In this document: one piece after another, positions 21,447-31,204 of the stretch | Layout: each line of letters starts with the position of its first letter | Numbering within the stretch: position 1 is the first letter of the stretch | Assembly (NCBI GenBank): GCA_016271365.2 | Contig: CM057449.1 | Coordinates: forward strand, 1,560,870,501 to 1,560,934,500 | Direction: 5' to 3' | Source: Neoceratodus forsteri | Lineage: Eukaryota > Chordata > Ceratodontiformes > Ceratodontidae | Length of the DNA stretch: 64,000 bases | Translations under genes and position numbers: made by a program | Notes under the pieces: generated by a model | What the model saw: only the letters and a program-made list of their open reading frames with translations | Database searches by the model: none | Told to the model about the DNA's origin: nothing

Positions 21447-22365
21447 CCTTCACCAACCCTTCCCATCTCCCTCAAGGCCCCAACAAACCCTGGGGAACAG
21501 GGAAGAGTAGAGAGAGGGCGAACACGGACTGGAGCAATGCAATCCAGAGCTTCCACCACGGCCTTGTTATAGGCCTGAAGTAGGTTCTCTGGATCCAAGC
21601 TTGCACTCGGAAAACCCGATAGGTCCAGGACTGCCATCAGGCCTTCTGGGGTAAAACCCCTTAATGAGCAGTACCGGATCATCTCCAAAGGGGCATGCCT
21701 ACAAGGGGGTGCCTGGATATTCAACCTGATAGTGCAATGGTCAGACCATCCGACTGGTTCCACCACCAGGTTGGCGCTCTCCATACCCAGTAGGAAAACC
21801 AGGCCCAATGAGTGACCCGAAGTATAGGTTGCAGAGGAAACCACCTGTATGAAGCCCAATGAATACATCAATTGGAGGAAATCTTGCCCAAAGTGCGAGA
21901 GTTCATCGCCAATCCAGACGCTGAAGTCAGCCAGCACCATCACTCTGGGGGACTCCAACACCGTGTCGACAACGAAGTCTGCGATTTCCTGCAAAAATTG
22001 CTTCCCACCCTTGGGTGGGTGGTAGATGAGAAGAATTTTGCACCCCATACCTGTGCCTAAGATACACATAATGGATCGGGTCTCCCCCCACTGGTAAATC
22101 TGCCAGGCCCAATTTTAAAACAAATGGCAACACCCCCGACCCTATGATCAATCCTTGGGCGGTGTATCACCGAGAACCCAGCTGGAACAGCCACCTCCAA
22201 AATTAGACTGGTATTCTCGTCCAGCCAGGTCTCGGTGATGCAAACCAGATCCGTTGACCCAGCAAGATCAGCAGTCACTGCCGTCTTGTTCTTAATGGAC
22301 CTGGCCATTGCACAACACCGCCTGGGTCGGATGGGACTCCAAGGCAGATCGCACCTCCTGCCCAC
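21395..22365 (-). pseudogene. L2 apurinic-type endonuclease domain
   Basis: Two overlapping minus frames (22365-22057 and 22069-21395) make the EN domain that nicks target DNA. Visible blocks are ARSIKNKTAVTADL, TDLVCITETWLDENTSLI, LLIYHPPKG, RVMVLADFSVWIGDE (usually GDFN-type) and the catalytic-His region VGWSDHCTIRLNI. The GDFN box reads ADFS, and a frameshift at about 22060 breaks the frame. Confidence 0.8.
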
Positions 22366-22984
22366 TCAAGGTGGAACCTTTGGGTATGGGTACCAGACAA
22401 GGAGGACCCCTCTCCAGTCTCCATTTTGCCCCAGAGCATCTTCTTGCCCCCACTACCCCTATTCAGCGTCCCCGGTCCTCTCCTCCTCTAGGTCCTGGCC
22501 TTCCCCCCATGCCTCCTACCTACTATCCCCAAAGTCCGACAATGACCATGTACGTCGGCAGACAGAGAGGGACAATTAAAGGAGCCGATGTCCCGGAGCT
22601 TGACGGAGGAGTAGCGCCTGACAGGGAGAGCCACTCACCAACACATAATCTCCTATCAACCCAAAGAGCCAGCCTACCATTAACTTAGTAATAAACAAAA
22701 TAAACAATCTCCCAACCCCACAAATAACTAACAGTCCCTCCCAACAACTCAAAAACAGTTACCCAAACCCAGTAACCCATTCCACAGTAACACTATTAAA
22801 TCCCTCCCAACCAGATAAATACAGTAAAGTAAAAACTTAAAAAAGTCCTAAATAGTCCAGAATGCAGGGCCAATGTCCAGGTACAAGAAGTACACCAAAA
22901 CTTTAGGGAAGGCATTTTAAAGTGAGTGAGGCTCTCACCCTCACCCAGTCCTTGCAATCACAGTCTGGAAATTGCTCTCCTCTT

Positions 22985-23246
22985 ACACCAACAGCAATAC
23001 TGAATTATTATTATTTTTTTTTATCATATCATTGTTTCTGTCTCCTCCTGCATTGCGGGCATGGCAGGTCGTCCGGCCGCCAGCACCTTCACCCAGTCTG
23101 GCCAGTGACATGCTCTCCTCCATAGGCTTGGTGCACACACAGTACCCTTCCCCCTTGGGGACCTGCAACCAGTACCTGGGGGTGCACCTCTCAGGTCCGG
23201 GGGCACAGTGCACGTCCATCAGCCGCCACGACCACTGCGCTATTTT
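22985..23246. other. T-rich and GC-rich segment, unassigned
   Basis: Begins with a T-rich run (about 23010-23025) and continues GC-rich, like the SINE copies nearby. I could not align it to them and no target duplication is visible. Confidence 0.3.
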
Positions 23247-23563
23247 TCCTTCTTTTTTTTTGATGTTCTCCCTTGGAGCCGGCATGCACTGATGTACCGC
23301 ACACTTGTGTGCCGATGTCTGCCGTGCTCCAGCCCTCTTCTGTGCACCACAACTTTACGGTGCACCTGACAGCCGCCAGATGCTGCTGCAGAGCGACGCG
23401 AGCCCCATACCCACCCAGAGAGAGGAGAGCTGTCTCGGATGCTCAGTCCTCTCTCTTCCCCTGTCGACCCCCCACGACCCAAGTCCGTTCCCGAACCCGG
23501 GTTGCCGGTGTGACACAAGGTGTGGCGTCCAGTGCCTCAGCCCTCAGTGCCACCGGGCCGGCA
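23247..23563 (-). mobile_element. tRNA-headed SINE, copy 2 (minus strand)
   Basis: The tail is a T run at 23253-23261 (plus strand). On the minus strand the head reads GCCGGCCCGGTGGCACTGAG, with A box near TGGCACTGAGG and B box GGGTTCGGGAAC (plus GTTCCCGAACCC at about 23494-23505). The GAGAGGAGAGCTGT block at about 23420-23433 is shared with copies 3 and 4. No clear target duplication. Confidence 0.65.
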
Positions 23564-23714
23564 GAGCAATATAGATTTTTAATACAGTTCAAAACAGTCT
23601 TCAGAGGTACTCTCACTGCCTCCCCAGTGGTAACCAGAGTACTGCCACCAATAAGAAAAAAAAAAAGGGGGGGGATAAAATCCTGTATGCCTTCCATCTA
23701 TCCCTCTATTTCCT

Positions 23715-24245
23715 GTAGTCCTTAAACCTCACAGGGACTGGGCATGTCTGATCCTAATAGCTCAAGACTGGTCTTGCCAGTTCTAGTACCAGGATCTCCT
23801 CGACCTCCGCTATAAGCCACCATGTGCTACCAGTCCACTCGAACCTTCTCACGAAGTTAAAGGGAATGCTTAAGCAGCTGGCTTGCAGGCCATGTACCTG
23901 GCAGTCTGGCTCCTGAGTGGGTAGAGTGCCAGGTCTTTGGTCTTTCCAAGACATGCTCAGGGCTCTGGAGGCATCTTGCAAAGAGCTGACACACAAAATG
24001 TATGGTTGTACATAGAAGAGGTTCTCATATTGGTGATGAAATCATGGATTTCCCCCACTTTCCTGCCAAGTGAGGCACATTCTTGACAACCTTTAGTCGC
24101 TGTCTGAGACTAGGCTATGAGCTGTATCTTTCATGGTGCATCTGGCAGCCATTATGCCATACCAGGTGAAACCTGCTGTCCTGATGGTGGCCCAGGAAAA
24201 GGTGATTGCCCATTTTTGCAAAGGGCTGCACCATATTGGGACCTA
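23715..24245 (+). pseudogene. Decayed DIRS fragment (RNase H end to YR start)
   Basis: By nucleotide resemblance it follows A4 39320-39830: the LLIAQDWSCQF block corresponds to LVAPDWPRQFW, and the YLAVWLLSG, VFPRHAQGSGGI and ATIMPYQVKPA-like segments follow in the same order. No frame is left. It is older than the DIRS-A copies A1-A5. Confidence 0.55.
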
Positions 24246-24489
24246 TTAAAATGTTTTGAACATGTAGTTAATTCTAAGACCCAAATAAAAGGGACCATGG
24301 GAGACCAGCTCCTAGTGGCCCTGGGACTGAAGCTAATGTACTAAGGTAATGTATTTGGTACCCTACCAGAGTAAACTGTCCCTGACATACAGCCTACTGA
24401 GTTAACATTGAAGTAAGGCCCTGTGAGGACGACAGCAGAGCAAGTCAGTCAGTCAGTTGACGTTTCTAAATTTAAGTTTAACATTTTAA

Positions 24490-25530
24490 GAGTCAAGAAT
24501 ATCCATGCAGAGATTAGGAAGTTTAACTCAAATCTCTCAACTCAATACTGTGGATATAATCTTTTTAAAAGAATCAGTTGACATGATTGCTCTTAAATTA
24601 ACTAAACTATTCAGTTGGAGACTAAGGGAAAATTACTTTCCAGAACATTGGAAATGTACAAAGATCATTCCTATTTCTAAAGGCCGAGATTACTGAAACC
24701 TGTTGAATTATAGATCTATTATTTTGCTGTCTGCCTTCTCCAAACTACTGGTGTGAATGGTACACAAACAGCTATACTCTTATTGGGAAATATACAGCAT
24801 GCTCCGTTACTGTATCAGTCCACCAGTCAGGTTTTAGAGTAAAATACTCCATGAACAACACACTGATAGACTTTGTAAATCTAGTGCCATCTGCTTTTGA
24901 ACATTAGAACCACATGGTTGCAGTGTAGGTGGCCCTCTCTAAGTTCCTTCACTTGGTGGACCTTTTGGTATTAGAGACTAAGATGGAAAAACTGCAGTGG
25001 CCCATGGATAGATATTTGGTTCAAATGATACTGATTGGCAGAACTTGGAGAGTGGTGGTAGAAGGCCACCTATCCAAATTGCAGGTACGTAACTGGAGAG
25101 GTGCCTCAAGGGTCGATCCTGGGACCCTTACTGCTTTTATTTATGTAAATTATTTGTCCGACAAGATTAACAGTAACTTTACACGGATGATGCTGTGCTG
25201 CTAGCCAATGTTCATTTTCATTCTTTAATGTATTTTAAGCGCAGTTTGATTTTACAGTCTTGAAACAATGGTTGGAGGAATCCAAACTGATGCTAAATAT
25301 TATGACACAATCAATGTCCTTCTACCACCACACCTCAGTTAAAAAAGTTACCCATAACCTTGCAGTAATAATGCTTCAGGTGAAAACTGTCAAATATCAA
25401 CGAGTACAGATACTTAGGTGTGCTGTTGGTTAGTATACTGAAGTTTTCCCAGCATATAAAACCCTAACTAAGAGTAAATTCCCAGACTGCATCTCCAATC
25501 CCCAAAGAAGGAAGAGATACCACTATAACC
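24490..25530 (+). pseudogene. Decayed LINE reverse transcriptase, unclassified
   Basis: RT-like segments in order: FPEHWKCTKIIPISKGRDY at about 24630-24693, HQSGFRVKYSMNNTL near 24820-24860, and a RGASRVDPGTLTAFIYVN stretch at about 25098-25152 corresponding to the GVPQGSILGPLLF...YVNDL motif. MMLC near 25190 stands where ADD would be. Stops occur throughout. Jockey-, L2- and CR1-type LINEs all share these motifs, so I leave the clade open. Confidence 0.6.
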
Positions 25531-25804
25531 CAATTGATTCTGTCAGTGTTAATGAAGAACAGCGTTGTTTATTGCCATGCTGGAAAAGCTGTCGTCCGGA
25601 CCATAAGCTGTACATACTGTACATTTACTCCATTGTATTTTCTACTGTTGCCTAACTGCATATTCGATTGTAGTTCTATTTGTATTTCTACTGTATTTTT
25701 TTTTTCCCACTCCCCCAACCCCACCCAGGGTGCATCTGAATCTAGCAGGTACCCTGCTCAGTATGCCTGCATGGTAAAAGTCTTAAATAAATAAATAAAT
25801 AAAA
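25531..25804 (+). repeat. LINE or SINE 3' tail with (AAAT)n
   Basis: The sequence ends AAATAAATAAATAAAT at 25786-25803, a typical 3' tail of L2-group retroposons, and includes a GGTACCCTGCTCAGTATGCC stretch. It may be the 3' end of the preceding LINE. Confidence 0.5.
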
Positions 25805-25984
25805 TGAACACTGCTTGTAATAGCAGGCTTTGTCTTGCAATGCGCTTATGATAAGTATCATTGCCTTATGTTTGCTGAGCTAAACTGGGAACCATCGGAG
25901 ACTAGGAGAAAATTCAGTCTGTAACCTCAGTCTTCTGAACAGTTAAAGGACTGAGACTGTAGTTAAAATCATTTATTAACAGAG

Positions 25985-26289
25985 TACACCCATAAATACA
26001 GTACTCATTTTGGGCAAGTACAGGTTCTTCTGGTTAACATAGTGAGTGTAGCAAATGGAATGTTTGGAGCAGTGCGTGCAGTGGCTGTGGACTTAGTTTT
26101 CAGAGAGACCTCCTGGAGACTGAGGTGTTGCCCCATCTGCATGCACCTCTCTGGGCTGAGGGAGGAGGTTGCTAGACTCCAGGTCGAGTTGGCTAGGATT
26201 TGGGGAACCCCCTCCCCAAAACCACTGAGCCTACCCCTAGTGGGATGCACCAAGACCATTGGTCCGGTGCTCGCTTTCGGAGGGGATCT
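25985..26289 (+). pseudogene. CR1 ORF1 N-terminal part (plus strand), before L2 insertion
   Basis: A frame from 26042 reads CCPICMHLSGLREEVARLQV, which fits the Cys motif and the start of a coiled coil typical of CR1 ORF1. It stops at about 26289, where an L2 begins, and ORF1 resumes at about 27880 with the DCGGLW segment. ORF1 proteins of this group bind nucleic acid and have a GDSL-like esterase domain. Confidence 0.65.
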
Positions 26290-27875
26290 TTCCTGGTGCC
26301 TTGAAGGAAGTGCTGCTAAGGCCTGCCCTGAAGAAACCATCACTTGACCCTGATGTCCTGGTGAATTATTGATCTATCTTCAACCTCCCATTTCTGGGGA
26401 AGGTTGTTGAGAAAATAGTGGTGCTACAGCTTGAGGTGCACCTCACAGCTTTGACTTCTATGAGCCATTCCAGTCTGATTTCTGGGCTAGGCATAGCACT
26501 GAAATGGCGTTGGTCAAGGTGCAAAATGACCTCCTCAGGGCAAGAGATAGAGGAGGCTGGTCAATTCTCGTTCTCCTTGATCTCTCTTTAGTATTTGACA
26601 CTGTGGACCACATTGTGCTTTTGGATCACCTTAAAGAGTACTGTGGACTCACTGGTACTGTCATCAGCTGGTTTGAATCCTATCTCTTGAGCAGGAAGCA
26701 ATGGGTGATGATGGGTAAACTCTCCTCCTCCCCGAAGCTGCTGCAATGTAGAGTTCCTCAAGGTTCGATCCTGTCACCAATGTTGTTCACAGTGTACCCC
26801 TGGGAGAGCTCATTAGACATTACAGTTTGGATTTTCACTGCTATGCAGATGGTACCCAGCTATATGTCTTTTGCTCCTGGAACGAATGACGCTGTGGAAG
26901 TGCTAAACAACTGCCTGGCTGAGATCCAGGACTGGATGTCCTTCAGCTGGTTGAGGCTGAATCCCGACAAGACAGAGGGTTCTGGTGATTGAGCCTGGTC
27001 GCAGGCATGATGGGAGTGCCTTCGGGGTGGCAACAGGATTGGTCCTGGGAACCACCCAGTTGATGGCTTCCCGTAGGGTGAGAAATCTGGGCGTCTTCTT
27101 GGATGACAGGCTGACACTTGATGCTCTGGTGTCATCTGTTGTCCAAAGTGGTTTTTACACTTAAGGAATGTTGCCCGGATTAAACCCCTAATTCTGCCTG
27201 AGGACCTACCATCACTAGGACATGCCTTTGTTACATTCAGGCTTGGCTACTATAATGCTTTGTACTTTGGGGTCTGTGGAGGGACCCTCTGCTGGCTGCA
27301 GCTGGTGCAGAATGCAGCGGCCAGGTTACTGACAGGCCTGTCTAGGTCATGTCATGTGACCCCGATCCTGCAAGATCTGCACTAGTTGCCTGTCAGGTGG
27401 AGGATCATCTTCAAGGTGGGCTTGTTCACCAGTAGGGCCCTGTACGGATTGGGCTCAGGCTACCTGACTGATCTCCTTACACCTGCCATTCCGATCCGCT
27501 CACTCCGCTCCACCATCAGGGGTCTCCTTGCGGTTCTGAGGGCCAGGCTGAAAACCTCTGGTGATCGAGCATTTGAGGTGACCATCTCAGCCCTCTGGAA
27601 CTTGCTTCCCAGCTCTGTAAGGGAGGCCCTGTCGGTGGAGGCATTCAAGAGGGGTCTGAAGACTCATCTTTTTAAACAGGCTTTTCCAGACTAGCTACAG
27701 TTTTTTTAAGTGTGTATTTACAAATGATTTATAAATGTTTATTTATGCTTGTAATTTCTAAATATATCTAGCCCTATACAGCTTTATCTATTTGTTGTTA
27801 CTGTTTTACCCTGCCTGTTAATTATGTAAGGTGCCCAGAGCCTCCAGGATTGGGTGCACCATATATAAGTACATT
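26290..27875 (+). mobile_element. L2-like LINE, 5' truncated, inserted in the CR1
   Basis: Begins at the RT linker (KEVLLRPALKKPSLDPDV, split frames) and runs through the RT to a 3' UTR ending with GGTGCCCAGAGCCTCCAGG and GGGTGCACCATATATAAGTA, a familiar 3' end of L2-type elements. It splits the CR1 ORF1. No clear target duplication is visible. Related to, but a different subfamily from, the L2 at 19390. Confidence 0.75.
26350..27694 (+). pseudogene. L2 reverse transcriptase (plus strand)
   Basis: The main frame 26504-26992 has LVKVQNDLLRARDRGG, LLDLSLVFDTVDHIVLL, RVPQGSILSPMLFTVYPW and the catalytic region ITVWIFTAMQMVPSY, in which the usual Y/F-ADD box is lost (AMQM in this frame). The C-terminal frame 27386-27694 has MPVRWRIIFKVGLFTSRAL and ends HLFKQAFPD. 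Between them lie a frameshift at about 26990 and stops. Inactive. Confidence 0.75.
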
Positions 27876-27879
27876 TTAC

Positions 27880-28560
27880 GTTGCCCCAGAGGATGCCAAG
27901 GAGCAATTCCGACTGGACTGTGGTGGACTCTGGGGGTGGGGTTGGCGAATCGGGGGCACATTCCTCAGCTGGTGCCACTATGAAACTCATTCACCACTCT
28001 GGCAGGACAGGACTGCTGGGAGGAGGCACCCATGGTAGAGATCATGGAGGGTGTGGGGGGAGTCCTTGGAGGAGGCCCCAGGATGGGAGGGAGAAGACCA
28101 CGGCAGAGGAGGAAGAAGAGTTAGGTGGGGTACTTGATCGTCGGGGGTAGATTTGGGGGAGGGAAAGAGGACAGCTACTTGGAGGGATGGAAAGTGGATC
28201 CTAAGGATTGCAAGGGCAGCGGGCAGGGAGGGGAGCTAAGTGTCATTGTCCGCATGGGTACAAATGACCTGGCTAGGGATATGGCTGTGATTGTGCAGGA
28301 GGATTTTAGGGTGCTGGGGAGGGGTCTTAGGCAGGTAGCATGTTTGGTAGCTTTTGCTGAGGGGCTGCCTGCCTGTCTATGGCATGGGGAGGATAGGGAT
28401 TTCCAATCCAGGAGTTTCAACTCGTGGTTGAAGAAATGGTATAAAGAGGGAGGATTTGGCTACACTGGGGACTGGAGACCAATCTAGAAGGATAAGGGCC
28501 TATATGGGGTGATGGCATGTATCCGTCTTGGAAGGGAATCAAGTGTTCTCAGTGAACAGT
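27880..28560 (+). pseudogene. CR1 ORF1 esterase-like domain (plus strand)
   Basis: Frame 28125-28487 reads LSVIVRMGTNDLARDMAVIV, then LPACLWHGEDRDFQ and SFNSWLKKWYKEGGFGYTGD. This is the pattern of the GDSL-type esterase domain in CR1 ORF1 (GTNDL, then FN-WL-W, then GF-D). An upstream frame at 27881-28150 holds the linker with HSSAGATMKL and RTGLLGGGTH, closely matching the minus-strand CR1 at about 54600. Frameshift near 28130. A SINE follows at about 28562. Confidence 0.75.
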
Positions 28561-28561
28561 A

Positions 28562-28975
28562 TAAATGTTTCTTTGAACATTTTATTATTTTATTTTTTAA
28601 TGGAGTTTTTTATGGTATTTTCTGTAGGTTTTCTCCCGCTGTTCCCGCCCTGCGGCCTAACTGCGGTTCTATGTGCGTGTGGAGCACATACATCACACCG
28701 GAAGTCAGCTCAGCCCCATCCGGCCCACACCTGTACTGCTGCCCACTCCTCATGCTACCGTAACAGAACTCCACCCGTGGGGGCAGAACTGAGGAGCAAC
28801 AACCCACCCCACCACCCCTTGGAGAGGAGAGCAGTTGTCGGCTTGCTCAGTCTGGCCCTCTCCACCACCCCACCCCGTGCCGGCACCCTCGATGACCCAA
28901 GGTTGTTCCCGAACCCGGCTGCCGGTGTGACGCGAGGTAAGGCATCCAGCGCTCATTTTTCAGCCACCAGGCCAT
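28562..28975 (-). mobile_element. tRNA-headed SINE, copy 3 (minus strand)
   Basis: T-rich tail at 28572-28605. On the minus strand the head runs GCCTGGTGGCTGAAAAATG with B box GGGTTCGGGAAC (plus 28908-28919), and the GGAGAGGAGAGCAGTTG block is at about 28820-28836. Inserted in the CR1: flanking TTTCTTTGAACA and ATCTTTGATGAACA look like a worn target duplication. Confidence 0.68.
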
Positions 28976-30540
28976 CTTTGATGAACAGTTAAACTAGCTG
29001 AGAGGGGTGGTGAAAGAAGTTAGGGAGGCAGAAACTGCCCCCCCCAAAACAGACTGAAGCAGAGAGAAGGGAGGACTTTGGGGGTAATCCCCCCAGGGTG
29101 CAAATAAAGAAATAAAGCAATCTGGTTGAAATGAAAGGGAATGGGAACTTGAGCTATAAAAAGAGAAAGGGGAAAGGAGGCAGGGCAAAAAGAAAAAAAA
29201 TGGCGTGGGGGTTGCTGGCAGAGTGGTGACAAAATTAGGAAGGCCGTGGGTGCAAATGCAAGAAGTCTAGGAATTTTCAGATCTGGTGGCCATCATGGCA
29301 CCGGCAGTTCTGGATGTCCTGGCCATTATTGAGTCATAGTGCACAGGAACCTACGACTGGAACATGGCCATAATAGGCTATACTCAGTTCAAGAAAGATG
29401 GGGTAGGAAGAAAGGGAGGAGGGATGATACCGTACGTAGGGGAGGGTATCAAAGTGATGGAGACACAAGGGGAGAATGTAGGGGTTGTAGGTACTGTGGG
29501 TCACCGTGAAGATGGGAAACAGATCCGCTGTTTACACTGGCGTCATCTACAGACCTCCAGCCCAGGGAGAGAATTTAGATAAGGCACTGATGGGCTCCAT
29601 TCGCACAATGGCAGAAAAGTCAGAGGTGCTGCTGGTGGGGGACTTCTGTCAGCCAGATGTAGATTCGAGCCTCCAAGCCACAGCTTCAGCTAGAAGCAGG
29701 AACATACTGGACTCATTACAGGGAGTGTTTCTCAGGCAGCTAGTCAAGGAGACCACTTGTGATGGGGCAGTACTGGACCCGGACCCGGTGCTCAGTAACA
29801 GGAACATTATTGCGGACTTCAAGGTGGGAGGCCACCTAAGGATGAGTGATCATTGTACAGGGTGGTTCAACGTAAGGACGGCAGTGGAAGTGAACCACAC
29901 ATGGGTGAGGGTCCTGAACTTTAGGAGGGCAGATTTTTTTTTTTTAAATGTGTGAATGCGTCAGAGGTAACGTAGCAGTGGAGGATGACTTGGGAGGGGT
30001 GGAGGAACAGTGGGCTAAGGTAAGGGAAGGCAACAAACCTTTTCGTAAAGGAAGTGAGCAAAAATAAGAGCAAAAAGGGACTGCTATGATTCTTAAGAAA
30101 GTGGCTGAAGCATTAAAGGCTAAAAGAGTAGCTTCAGGAGGTATAAAGAGATGCAGAGGACAGGGAGGTGTACCACGAGAAGCAAGGGGATGCAGGCAGA
30201 GCAGTGAGGAGCGCAAAGATGCAAACTGTGGAAGGAATAGCTCAAGGGGTAATGAAAGGGGACAAGACATTTTTTAGGTACATACGTGAAATGAGTAAGA
30301 CTAGGGGAGGAATTAAGAGGTTAAGGGCAGGGAGGACTGTGCAAAGGAGGATCAGGAGAAAGCAGATGGCCTGAAAAAGTAATTTTCTTCAGTTTTCACA
30401 GAGGAATAGGAAGGGGCTGGGCTGCATAAAAGAATAGGGGCTTCTGAGAGAGGGAGCTGGACACAAGTCCTTCTACAGAGGAAAGAGTCCTGAAGGGACT
30501 CACAAAACTGAAAAGTAGACAAAGCTACGGTGCCAGACTG
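28976..30540 (+). pseudogene. CR1 ORF2: endonuclease and start of RT (plus strand)
   Basis: Endonuclease blocks: DWNMAIIGYTQFKKDG at about 29357-29400, RKGGGMIPYVGEGIKV, QIRCLYTGVIYRPPAQGENL at about 29520-29580 (two frames), EVLLVGDFCQPDVDS (GDFN-like box) at about 29620-29665, GGHLRMSDHCTGWFNVRT (catalytic SDH) at about 29830-29880, and LNFRRADF. Then the EN-RT linker (GVMKGDKTFFRYIREMSKTR at about 30250). The copy is cut at about 30540, just at the KVDKATVPDW position, by the DIRS element A3. Confidence 0.75.
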
Positions 30541-30742
30541 GGTACTTCCTTACCTATCTGCTGACAAGCAACTCCCAGTAAAGGACATCCAAGACCAAGG
30601 TCAAGTGCTGGCTAAACACCAGCTCCAGACGACCGTGGACATTATCGGCTCTTGTGCCCATGCCATGGCAGCGGCCATCACATTGTGTCTTGGGGCCTGG
30701 CTGAAGATCTCCACCTTCACAGCAGACCCTCAGTACAAGCTG

Positions 30743-31203
30743 AGATTCTGGAACTCAGTGTGCCACCATCAGCTACATTTTTAAGAGATCCTTATGGGAG
30801 CATCTTAAGTCTGCCTCGGTCTGCAACTGTCCCTAAACAAAAAAAGGGCTTGGTGTACTATATTTTTGTATTAATACCTGGCTGTTGCCCAGTCCTAAGA
30901 GTGGTGCTCAGAAAATTGGCAACACTATGATACTTAAGCAGTTATTGTCTACTAATTCACTGTACCCTTTATTGGGCCTTAGCTTATGTATGTTTCACAT
31001 ATTGTCGTTAGCCTTCTTTACTGTACTACAGCCCCAACCTTATGTTCATGCCTTCTAATTATTGCCTGTATATCATTTCTTTGTTATATTGTTTGTATAT
31101 TATTCCTTTGTAACCCTTGGGTCGTACCTGAAAATAGGCATTTTTTGTCTGGTGTGCTTACCTGGTCAACAAAAGTTAAATAAATAAACAAAGCAAGCAA
31201 GCT
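30743..31203 (+). mobile_element. LINE 3' end inserted in A3 gag
   Basis: Flanked by CAAGCTG on both sides (about 30736-30742 and 31198-31204), continuous with gag QYKL before and VPTSL after. It holds a FWNSVPPSATFLRDPYG-like RT C-terminus at about 30750-30800, then a 3' UTR ending TTAAATAAATAAAC, with a TTACCTGGTCAACAAAAG stretch close to the tail of the CORE-SINE at 62280. Probably an L2-group LINE. Confidence 0.6.
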
Positions 31204-31204
31204 G

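Larger units (their letters stand above)
19390..22980 (-). mobile_element. L2-like LINE, near full length, minus strand
   Basis: Reading on the minus strand: a possible 5' region (22980-22370), endonuclease, RT and a 3' end with a GCGCTTTG/ATACGGCGC hairpin-like tail and (TTA)n at 19397-19409. The C-terminal region has the L2 pattern, LHDLYWLPVRWRITFKV. It carries one nonsense change inside the RT and about three frameshifts. The 5' limit is not certain. Confidence 0.82.

Noticed and set aside
22308..22688. 126-codon plus-strand open frame at 22308 as a gene
   Set aside because: It overlaps the 5' part of the minus-strand L2, has low-complexity Pro/Ser content and no homology I recognise.
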